Source: a virus
Direction: 5' to 3' (one strand)
Virus record (IMG/VR): IMGVR_UViG_3300012920_000093
Span: 1 to 40,405 of that record
DNA length: 40,405 nt
Shown piece by piece: positions 17,210 through 23,701 of the stretch. A program made the position numbers and the translations under genes. The number at the start of each line of letters is the position of its first letter. Position 1 is the stretch's first letter. The notes under the pieces are model-generated. The model did not search any database, had not been told where the DNA came from, and saw only the letters and a list, made by a program, of their open reading frames with translations.

Positions 17210-19954
17210 TTATTGGATTCTGTAAGACCCCATTCCAAGGACTGTTCCTACTTTATTACCATCCATATTAATCACCCCACCTTTTTCTACTGATGTGATT
17301 AATCGTTCTAAAAGTTTTTCAACTTTAGTATTATCCATTGTAGTAGGGGGTGGTGGAAGTGGTTGTGGGGTTGATATAGTTGATGATACAACACTATCTG
17401 ACGGTGTAGTAACAGATGAATCATCAATAAATGGACGAGTTGCACCTATTATAATATCGTCTTTTCTAAATCTTTGGATGGGTTGACCTGGTCTAGAAAT
17501 AAAATCTGAGTTAGGTTGGGTAGAGGTTACGATTCCTTTGTCTTCAGCAAATTGTCGGGATTGTTCTAGTGCAAAGTCTGCTCTAGTTTGGTCTGTTACA
17601 TTCTTAAGAAGAGCAATAACACCTGCACCTATACCCCCTATTACAGCTCCAGGTATAGCACCAACTCCTAATCCTCCGACTCCTCCAGCTATTGCTCCTG
17701 CACCTGCCCCCGCAGCTATTGCCCCCAAAACATCAGTAGTATCATCCATACCTGTGGCTTGTTCTTGTAACTCAGTAGTCCTATTGAGGAATGCTTGGTC
17801 ACTTTCTGAAATATTATCTGCTTCTTGGGCTGCAGCAGCGATTCTTGATGCTTCCCCTTCTTCTTTAAAACCAGAAAATAAAGCACTTTCAGTAATACCC
17901 CTTAATATATCAGCTAAATCATCTAAAAGACCACCAGTCACTAATCTAGCAAAAGCTTCTTTAGCTTGCCCCAAAGCTTGGTTAAATTTTTGTGTAGCGT
18001 CTTGTTCTTGTTTTCTAGCATAGATTTGCTCACCTAATATGTCTCTAATTTGTTCTTCGCTCATTCCTGCTTTATCTGCAGCTAAACGAATTTCTTGGAG
18101 GCTTGCTTCTTTAATTTCTTCCCCTGTAAGGTCTAAAGTAATGCCCTGTTTTTTTAGTGCATTAACCTTTTTTAAGTATCTTTCTTGGAAAGCAGCTTGG
18201 TCTTCTTGTTGTTGGAGAGAATCAGCTAATTGATTAACTTCCATACCAATAGATTTAGCTAAAGCCTGTCGAGAAGCAACATTCATGTTTAGGAAATCCT
18301 GTTGAGTAATTCCTAATTTTCCTATTTCGTCTAATAAAGTAGCAGTATCACCTAATAAAGCTGCTTCTCTAGCTCTTTCTAAATTAAGGTCTCTACCTAA
18401 AAGAATTTCAGCTTCTAATTCATTTTGAATAGATTGTTCAAAATCTAATAAACTATTGGCTATGTTTTCTGTGTCTTGTAAATTAAGACCTAATAATTTA
18501 GCTTGATAAACGGCAGCAGCTATTTCTTTAACACTACCTCCAAAATTAGCTCTTAAATTTCCTGATATTTTTGAAGCTTCTTCTATAAGACCTACAACAT
18601 CAGCCATTAAGCCAGCTTCTGTACTTAATAAACCTACTTGACCAAATATTTCTTGAGTATATTCTTGTAAAGGTTGACCTAATCTTTCGGAATCTACAAA
18701 CAATCTAGTAGCAGCTTCTGCTGAAAGGCCAAATTGTTTTTGTAGCATTGCTGTTTCAGCAACATTTAAAGATGTTTGTCTACCAAAATCTTGGGCTAAA
18801 TTTAGTTGAAAACCTAACTGTGAGTTTATATCACCTAATGTTTTTTCAAAATCAGCTGCTAAAATAGTAAGGTTACCTTGTTCTTTAGCAAGTTCATTAA
18901 ATTCACCTACAATTCCAGGAATAATAGTACTACGTAATTCTCGGGCTGCTTCTCTACTGATAAGAAGATTTCTAGAAAAATCAGCTGTTGCTTTAGAAGC
19001 TTCAAACATTGATTTAACAAAAAATTTAATAGTATCAACTAAAGTAATTACTAAACTAATAGGACCTAATGCTTTTTTGATTATAGGACCTAATGCTTTA
19101 AATCCTGCCTTAAGAGGTGATATAGCACCTCCTGCTGCTTTAGTTATTCCTAAAGCATTTGCTTTTTGAGAAGCGATTGCACCTGTAAGTAATTTTCCGT
19201 TTTTATCTACTAATTTTCCTTCTAATCCTAAAGATTTTATCCTATCAGCCGTTAAACCTTTTCCTGTTTTAAGAGCTTCTAAATTTGCTTTGCCTATTTT
19301 TTTAGTAGTACCAAAGTTTTTTAGATTAAATGCAGCTTGTTCTCTAGATGCTTCTGCTGCTTCTTGGAATGGTCCTGAAAACCTACTAAGTCCTGGGATT
19401 TTAGAAAAAATATCGCTTAAACCTCCAAATGATTTGACTGAGAGGTTATTTGCAACTTCTTTAGATTGGTCCTTAATAGTTTCTAATTGCTGAGATAATT
19501 TAGCTGAGGCTTTGATTTGCAAGCCAATTTCTCTTTTAATATCAGCATCAATTTGAGCATTATCACTCAATTGTTCATTTTTGAGTGATTGTAATGATAA
19601 TATTTTCTTTTCTAAAGATTCCTGGTCTTTTAGAATTCTTTCTTCAGTTTTTTGTAAACCAAGTTCGTCTTCTATTACAGTATAAGATCTTTCAGAAATA
19701 CTGACTATTTCATTAGATAATTTTTTTATTAGAGATTTTGAAGTAGTATTTCTTGTAAGTACTTTAGCTTGGTCTGCAAGAATAGTATTATTTTCTCTAA
19801 TAGAAATTGCTAACTGTTCATCTGTACCTACTCTTCTTTGTAAAGTATCAAGAATAGCTTGACCTAAACGTTGTTCTTCCTTTAAACCTTCATTTTTTTG
19901 GTTTTGAATATTAACGCCTTTTTGAGCTTGTTTATTTCTTTCTTCTTGAGACAT
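17210..19954 (-). CDS. Tail tape-measure protein, 914 aa
   Basis: This sets tail length and is later ejected with the DNA. The 914 residues are mostly helical. The N-terminal 180 residues are coiled-coil-like, rich in Gln, Glu, Lys and Leu (EERILKDQESLEKKILSL). A hydrophobic stretch around 285-320 (IIKKALGPISLVITLVDTIK) and a Gly/Ala-rich hydrophobic stretch around 755-800 (AIAAGAGAGAIAGGVGGLG) resemble membrane-inserting segments of tape measures. The C-terminus is short and polar. Position after the tail tube and the frameshifted chaperone gene, and before the baseplate genes, is the classic one. At about 1.5 angstrom per helical residue, a tail near 130-140 nm would be expected, which is an inference. 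It is longer than T4 gp29. Confidence 0.88.
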   Translation of the reverse strand: MSQEERNKQAQKGVNIQNQKNEGLKEEQRLGQAILDTLQRRVGTDEQLAISIRENNTILADQAKVLTRNTTSKSLIKKLSNEIVSISERSYTVIEDELGLQKTEERILKDQESLEKKILSLQSLKNEQLSDNAQIDADIKREIGLQIKASAKLSQQLETIKDQSKEVANNLSVKSFGGLSDIFSKIPGLSRFSGPFQEAAEASREQAAFNLKNFGTTKKIGKANLEALKTGKGLTADRIKSLGLEGKLVDKNGKLLTGAIASQKANALGITKAAGGAISPLKAGFKALGPIIKKALGPISLVITLVDTIKFFVKSMFEASKATADFSRNLLISREAARELRSTIIPGIVGEFNELAKEQGNLTILAADFEKTLGDINSQLGFQLNLAQDFGRQTSLNVAETAMLQKQFGLSAEAATRLFVDSERLGQPLQEYTQEIFGQVGLLSTEAGLMADVVGLIEEASKISGNLRANFGGSVKEIAAAVYQAKLLGLNLQDTENIANSLLDFEQSIQNELEAEILLGRDLNLERAREAALLGDTATLLDEIGKLGITQQDFLNMNVASRQALAKSIGMEVNQLADSLQQQEDQAAFQERYLKKVNALKKQGITLDLTGEEIKEASLQEIRLAADKAGMSEEQIRDILGEQIYARKQEQDATQKFNQALGQAKEAFARLVTGGLLDDLADILRGITESALFSGFKEEGEASRIAAAAQEADNISESDQAFLNRTTELQEQATGMDDTTDVLGAIAAGAGAGAIAGGVGGLGVGAIPGAVIGGIGAGVIALLKNVTDQTRADFALEQSRQFAEDKGIVTSTQPNSDFISRPGQPIQRFRKDDIIIGATRPFIDDSSVTTPSDSVVSSTISTPQPLPPPPTTMDNTKVEKLLERLITSVEKGGVINMDGNKVGTVLGMGSYRIQ

Positions 19955-19967
19955 ACAGCTATTTTGT

Positions 19968-19977
19968 TATAAATATT
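19968..19977 (-). promoter_or_regulatory. AATATTTATA element before the tape-measure gene
   Basis: The sense strand reads AATATTTATA, 13 bases before the ATG at 19954, directly after the small hairpin that ends the gp26-like unit. Hairpin, T-rich stretch and element run into one another. Confidence 0.5.
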
Positions 19978-19979
19978 GA

Positions 19980-20000
19980 AAGCATCACTTTTGTGATGCC
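19980..20000 (-). terminator. Weak hairpin terminator after the frameshifted tail-assembly gene
   Basis: The sense strand reads GCATCAC, loop AAAA, GTGATGC (7 perfect pairs, 19982-19988 with 19993-19999), followed by TTTCAATATTT. The hairpin contains the stop codon of the -1 frame (19985-19987). The U-run is broken, so it may be a leaky terminator or a 3'-end stabiliser. Confidence 0.5.
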
Positions 20001-21006
20001 TTCATATTATAATTAGGTGCAGTTATTTTTTTACGAGGAGTATCAGGAATTTTACTTCTATCAGGATTTGCTAAATCAATTTGAGTATTGTTAGAAGTAG
20101 AAGACTTTTTATTTCTTGCTTCACGTTCTTGATCATACCAATCTTTTATTTTTTTAAAAGTAAATTTTCTTAGCCAAATAGGCATTGAATAAACTGTGGT
20201 CCAATCGTACCCCCCTTTTCCATGAAAAACAATTTCATGAATTTGGTTAAAAACCGAAGCTCTGTATTGGGCTAATTCTTTTAGAGATCCGGCCAGAAAA
20301 AATTTAATGTGATAGGGATATCAATTGTTTCTTCTCCCGTGTTGTAAGTTAAGTCTACATCAGGAGAGATTTCTTTAATATACAAACGAAGTGCTCTAGA
20401 GTCTTGTGCTAACAAATAATTGTCTACAAAATCTTTGATTTCATTTTTATCTTTAGATCCGTTTACAGCTACTATAGTTCGTTTTAGTCTAGTTGTAATT
20501 TCACCTCCATTATTTACATTTGCCTTTTTTAATCCTTCAAGTTCTTTACTTATTAAGTCTGTATCTTTTTCTGTTAGTAACTTAAACTCGATTTCTGTTT
20601 GAGATTTAGGTAAAGTAAACTTAATAGTACCCTCACTGGTTAAGATAGAATCATCAAAAGGTTTATTGTCAATTGTTGATAAGTCAATACTATAATTTTT
20701 ATCTTTATAACCAAAAGAATAATCTTTACCATAACCCAAAACTCGAGCTGCTACTAAAAGAGCATTTTTATCACCTGGTATTATATCTGAAATATTAAAC
20801 TTATTCATAGTAAGGGATTCCATAAGTTTATCTAAAACTATACCTTTATCAATAAGATTTTGGTTGGTTAATATATCTTCTTCTTTAGCAGTCATATACT
20901 TCATTTCAACTGTACCAGAAGATAAGGGATGATCTGCGGGGTAAACTTTACCTTTTGATGGTAATTCTATTACCTCTGTTGGGAACTTAAATTTTTCGTC
21001 ACTCAT
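19985..21006 (-). CDS. Tail-assembly chaperone, frameshifted long form (gp26-like plus -1 extension), about 340 aa
   Basis: Predicted product of a -1 ribosomal frameshift at 20299-20305. Ribosomes that slip leave the gp26-like frame seven codons before its end and read 104 further codons to the stop at 19985. The extension contains HGKGGYDWTTVYSMPIWLRK and then a basic, polar tail ending MKASQK. In the -1 frame there is no stop from 20317 to 19988. There is also no ATG before 20185, although the HGKGGYDW segment, which I recall as conserved among relatives, lies upstream of that ATG. Between tube and tape-measure genes, a short/long pair of this kind is the G/GT chaperone of many tailed phages. 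T4 has separate genes 26 and 51 in this position. The frameshift is inferred from sequence only. Confidence 0.72.
20254..20305 (-). other. Programmed -1 ribosomal frameshift signal
   Basis: Sense-strand order: slippery heptamer A AAT TTT (20305-20299), overlapped by a second one, T TTT TTC (20302-20296). After a 6-base spacer TTCTGG comes the arm CCGGATCTCT (20292-20283), a 19-base loop, and the arm AGAGCTTCGG (20263-20254). The arms pair at 9 of 10 positions, including one G-T wobble and one T/C mismatch. Heptamer form, spacer and stem fit the standard bacterial -1 signal. The 0-frame stop TAA (20281-20283) follows shortly after. Confidence 0.75.
20281..21006 (-). CDS. gp26-like baseplate hub / tail-assembly protein, short form, 241 aa
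   Basis: Unshifted product ending FWPDL. I place the start at ATG 21006 (MSDEKFKFPTEVIELPSKG) and not at 21057, because the longer version would begin inside the upstream terminator hairpin and the AATATTTATA element. The N-terminus (FPTEVIELPSKGKVYPADHP) and the following YMTAKEEDILTNQNL resemble T4 gp26-type baseplate proteins. Acidic and Lys-rich helices fill the rest. There are no membrane segments. In the G/GT scheme this would be the abundant short chaperone that coats the tape measure during tail assembly. Its last seven codons overlap the frameshift signal. Family assignment is good; the chaperone role is inferred from position and the signal. Confidence 0.8.
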   Translation of the reverse strand: MSDEKFKFPTEVIELPSKGKVYPADHPLSSGTVEMKYMTAKEEDILTNQNLIDKGIVLDKLMESLTMNKFNISDIIPGDKNALLVAARVLGYGKDYSFGYKDKNYSIDLSTIDNKPFDDSILTSEGTIKFTLPKSQTEIEFKLLTEKDTDLISKELEGLKKANVNNGGEITTRLKRTIVAVNGSKDKNEIKDFVDNYLLAQDSRALRLYIKEISPDVDLTYNTGEETIDIPITLNFFWPDL

Positions 21007-21025
21007 TTTAATAACTTTTGTTTGA

Positions 21026-21035
21026 TATAAATATA
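21026..21035 (-). promoter_or_regulatory. AATATTTATA-like element before the gp26-like gene
   Basis: The sense strand reads TATATTTATA, 19 bases before the ATG at 21006 and just after the T-run of the tube-gene terminator. Confidence 0.5.
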
Positions 21036-21037
21036 TA

Positions 21038-21072
21038 AAAAAACAAAAAGAGCACACTTTTGTGTGCTCTCT
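21038..21072 (-). terminator. Hairpin terminator after the tail-tube gene
   Basis: The sense strand reads AGAGCACAC, loop AAAA, GTGTGCTCT (9 perfect pairs, 21049-21057 with 21062-21070), followed by TTTTGTTTTTTT. It is a classic intrinsic terminator 22 bases after the tube gene's stop. Confidence 0.88.
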
Positions 21073-21091
21073 TTATATTTTTTGGCTTGTA

Positions 21092-21580
21092 TTAGAAGTT
21101 TAGTACGCAATAATCCATTTCAAGGGTCATTGTAATCGTTTGTGGTGTATCAATGTTATCATAATCGTAATCACCAAATGTAACATTTGTAATGATAGCA
21201 CCTTTAATAACCCATTCAGAAACTATGTCACCTACAGGGCCAACAGCATTAAGAGTAAGGTCTTTTTTATAAAAATCAGAGTAACCATCTCTACCTGTTA
21301 CTGATTCATGGCCTAAACGAATCCATTCCATTGCAATTTGAGCTCCTGAAGGAGTAATAGGATCATGGAGGGTTAATGTCACTGGGTCCCAAACTGTTTT
21401 ACCTTTAATCTTACGATAAGTGTTAATCCAGTTAATGGTAATTGAGTTTTGAGTAAGGCCAATTGCGCTTAATCCTCTTACCATATAAGTAGGAACTCCA
21501 TCCATATATAGTATGAACCGATTTTGTTGTTTGGGTTCAAATGCTGTGAAAAAAATTTCGTTTGAATCTAATACTGCCAT
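21092..21580 (-). CDS. Tail tube protein, gp19-like, 162 aa
   Basis: This forms the inner tube through which DNA passes. The 162 residues match T4 gp19-type tubes in length and pattern: FEPKQQNRFILYMDGVPTYM near the N-terminus, TVWDPVTLTLHDPI in the middle, GAIITNVTFGDYDYD and then TITMTLEMDYCVLNF at the end. The order sheath, tube, assembly protein, tape measure supports the call. It has its own AATATTTATA element and is followed by a strong terminator, as expected for a very highly expressed protein. Confidence 0.93.
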   Translation of the reverse strand: MAVLDSNEIFFTAFEPKQQNRFILYMDGVPTYMVRGLSAIGLTQNSITINWINTYRKIKGKTVWDPVTLTLHDPITPSGAQIAMEWIRLGHESVTGRDGYSDFYKKDLTLNAVGPVGDIVSEWVIKGAIITNVTFGDYDYDNIDTPQTITMTLEMDYCVLNF

Positions 21581-21596
21581 TATTGTTGTTTTTGTC

Positions 21597-21607
21597 TATA
21601 AATATTA
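21597..21607 (-). promoter_or_regulatory. AATATTTATA element before the tail-tube gene
   Basis: The sense strand reads TAATATTTATA, 16 bases before the ATG at 21580, in the gap after the sheath gene. Confidence 0.5.
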
Positions 21608-21637
21608 GAGATTTTATTTTTTATACTTTTAATTTTA

Positions 21638-23362
21638 TTATTCAGATGGGAACGTAGCTCCAGTAGGCATGACATTGAAATTCAAGATTACAAATTCAGC
21701 TGTCTTAGTTGGTTGTAAGAACACCTGTCCTACTAATTCATTTCTATCAATTACTGCTGGGGTGTTAATTGATTCATCCATAACAACCTTAAACGCATAT
21801 AAACCTTGTCTCTGTTGAACTGATTCGAGGTAAGGATTCACAATTGCTAAGAAATTATTTCTTGTAGCTTGTGTATTTGCCTCAAATACTACATTACCGG
21901 ATTGTTGATCTAAGAATTGCTTAATGTTAATTAATAATCTTCTAACATTAATACGATCAAGTGCCGAGGCTTTAGTTTGAAGGGTTTTCTGACCAAATAC
22001 TACTACGCCTGCTCCAGGGAATGCTGTGATAGGATTAACTTTTGCTTCGTATAAAGTATCTCTGTCAGCTTTAGGTAAAGTTCTTTGAGTTCTTATTACG
22101 GTTGGTAATGAACCTCTATTTAATCCCGCCGGAGCGAACCAAGGCTCACCTACTCTGTCATTATAAGCGTATACTCCAGGAATAAACGTTGAAGGTGGCG
22201 CCCAAGTTGCTTTACCTGTTGCTGGGTCATTAGACATCAACCATGGGTAATAGGAAGCTGCATATGAATTATTAATAGTTTTAGCTTGAGCAGATACTGT
22301 TTGAACTGAAGCTGAGTAGTAACCTAAATCAACTAATGCAATAGTATCACCTCTTTCTTTTGAATTGTTTAATAAGATATTTAGCTGTTCACTATCATTT
22401 TCATAAACAAGACCAGGAGCTGCTATTGAAGTATACTTATATTGAGTATCATTCAATAAGTAGAAAGAAGAAGTAAAATCATTTGCTGCTAATCCTTCAA
22501 TATTATCATTTATAATATCTTTACTGAAAAGAGCTCCGGCTGAAATTGTACCTTGACCTCCAGTAAATCCTTGTGATTGTGATCCTGTATTAGTGTTTGA
22601 AGGAACACTACCAGAGTAAGCACCTACTCTTACGTTACCTTCACTATCAGCATAATGAGGAGTATCAGTTATGCTAGAAACAAATACATATTTACTAACA
22701 TTTGGGTATTCACCATTTATTTGAACATAGCTATCTACTCCTTCTCCTTCTATTGTAGAGAATTGAGTACCTACAGCTTTACCAATGTAATTAGGATCAT
22801 ATGGATCTAATGTTAGATTATTAAATTGCTCAAGGATAATTTTATTATTATCATCATCGTCTCCTCTTCTAATAACAAGAGTAAATGTACCAGATCCAGT
22901 ATTAGAATTAGTAATTTCATATCTTAAATTAGTAGAAGTTCCTGAGCCGAATAGACCAGTTGAGCTAGCGGCTGTAGTAGCACTGTTTTGGTCTGCACCT
23001 TCGGCTCTAGTATTTAATATAAACGAGGGAGTAGCACCTATGCTAGCGCTAACGTCAGCGGTTGCGGAGGTGTAATTCCCACTTACTGCTCTACTAACTA
23101 AAAGAGCACCTCCACCATTATTAAAAAAGCTAAAGGCGGCTTGAGCCAAGAAAGAAGGAAAAGTACCACTACTACTTACAATTTCACCTCCAAATTTAGC
23201 CACAAAATCACCATATGATGTTACTAAAGTAGGAATCCTTACAGGTCCTTTTGCAGTAGAACCAACAATAGCAGCACCTGCTACTGTAATTCCTTCGGGG
23301 ATAAAAGATTGGTCTGTTTCGTTGATATAAATACCAGGAGAGACGATGTTGTTATTTGCCAT
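21638..23362 (-). CDS. Tail sheath protein, gp18-like, 574 aa
   Basis: This is the contractile sheath subunit. The N-terminus IVSPGIYINETDQSF and the following VAGAAIVGSTAKGPVRIPTL are the usual start of T4-type sheath proteins. The C-terminal third is typical too: ALDRINVRRLLINIKQFLDQ, then LVGQVFLQPTKTAEFVILNF. The 574 residues are shorter than T4 gp18 (about 660), mainly in the variable middle, which is Ser/Asn/Gly-rich and probably surface exposed. The sheath makes this a contractile-tailed phage. Its gene lies between the coiled-coil protein and the tube gene, each with its own upstream element. Confidence 0.96.
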   Translation of the reverse strand: MANNNIVSPGIYINETDQSFIPEGITVAGAAIVGSTAKGPVRIPTLVTSYGDFVAKFGGEIVSSSGTFPSFLAQAAFSFFNNGGGALLVSRAVSGNYTSATADVSASIGATPSFILNTRAEGADQNSATTAASSTGLFGSGTSTNLRYEITNSNTGSGTFTLVIRRGDDDDNNKIILEQFNNLTLDPYDPNYIGKAVGTQFSTIEGEGVDSYVQINGEYPNVSKYVFVSSITDTPHYADSEGNVRVGAYSGSVPSNTNTGSQSQGFTGGQGTISAGALFSKDIINDNIEGLAANDFTSSFYLLNDTQYKYTSIAAPGLVYENDSEQLNILLNNSKERGDTIALVDLGYYSASVQTVSAQAKTINNSYAASYYPWLMSNDPATGKATWAPPSTFIPGVYAYNDRVGEPWFAPAGLNRGSLPTVIRTQRTLPKADRDTLYEAKVNPITAFPGAGVVVFGQKTLQTKASALDRINVRRLLINIKQFLDQQSGNVVFEANTQATRNNFLAIVNPYLESVQQRQGLYAFKVVMDESINTPAVIDRNELVGQVFLQPTKTAEFVILNFNVMPTGATFPSE

Positions 23363-23384
23363 GAGTTATATATTTATCTTTTGT

Positions 23385-23395
23385 TATAAATATTT
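23385..23395 (-). promoter_or_regulatory. AATATTTATA element before the sheath gene
   Basis: The sense strand reads AAATATTTATA, 22 bases before the ATG at 23362. A second A/T-rich copy (ATAAATATATAA) sits between it and the start. Confidence 0.5.
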
Positions 23396-23664
23396 TAAGA
23401 AGTTTCAAGATTTGATTCTGAAGGAGTAAAAATTCCGGTATTTAAATCGATATTACCGTCTCCGTATTTTTCATTCAAATCTTGTCCAACTTTTATTTCA
23501 GTTTGTTTAAGTTCTTCGATTTGTTCTGTGAGTTTATCTTTTTGTAACTCTAATAATTGAATGTTAAACTCTAATTGACCCAAAGAATTAATAATATTAG
23601 ATTGGGTTTCTTGAAGTTTGCCAAGGACTTCAATTTCTTCTTGTGATAACTTAATTTGTTCCAT
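23395..23664 (-). CDS. Small coiled-coil protein, 89 aa
   Basis: An 89-residue acidic protein. Residues 5-65 form one long amphipathic helix with heptad-like Leu/Ile spacing (LGQLEFNIQLLELQKDKLTE), then a short turn segment KYGDGNIDLNTGIFTPSE. It has no Cys and no membrane segment. It lies between the gp15-like and sheath genes with its own AATATTTATA element, so it is made with the tail proteins. Small coiled-coil proteins of this type are common near sheath genes of related phages, but I know of no assigned function. A scaffold or assembly helper is possible. Confidence 0.7.
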   Translation of the reverse strand: MEQIKLSQEEIEVLGKLQETQSNIINSLGQLEFNIQLLELQKDKLTEQIEELKQTEIKVGQDLNEKYGDGNIDLNTGIFTPSESNLETS

Positions 23665-23675
23665 AATTTTTTATT

Positions 23676-23686
23676 GATAAATATTA
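23676..23686 (-). promoter_or_regulatory. AATATTTATC element before the coiled-coil gene
   Basis: The sense strand reads TAATATTTATC, 11 bases before the ATG at 23664, after an A-rich stretch following the gp15-like gene. Confidence 0.45.
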
Positions 23687-23701
23687 GTTTTTTTTGCAAA
23701 A

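Noticed and set aside
17538-18023. Plus-strand open frame of 161 codons opposite the tape measure
   Set aside because: It is an antisense shadow of the Ala/Gly-rich coding region.
19985-20185. A stand-alone 66-residue gene starting MPIWLRKF
   Set aside because: Its frame stays open for 110 bases upstream of the ATG and encodes the HGKGGYDW segment there. There is no AATATTTATA element or leader, and a frameshift signal joins it to the gp26-like gene. I treat it as the extension of that gene.
21007-21057. Start of the gp26-like gene at 21057 (17 extra residues beginning MCSFCFF)
   Set aside because: This stretch is the terminator hairpin, T-run and AATATTTATA element. The ATG at 21006 begins a normal family N-terminus.
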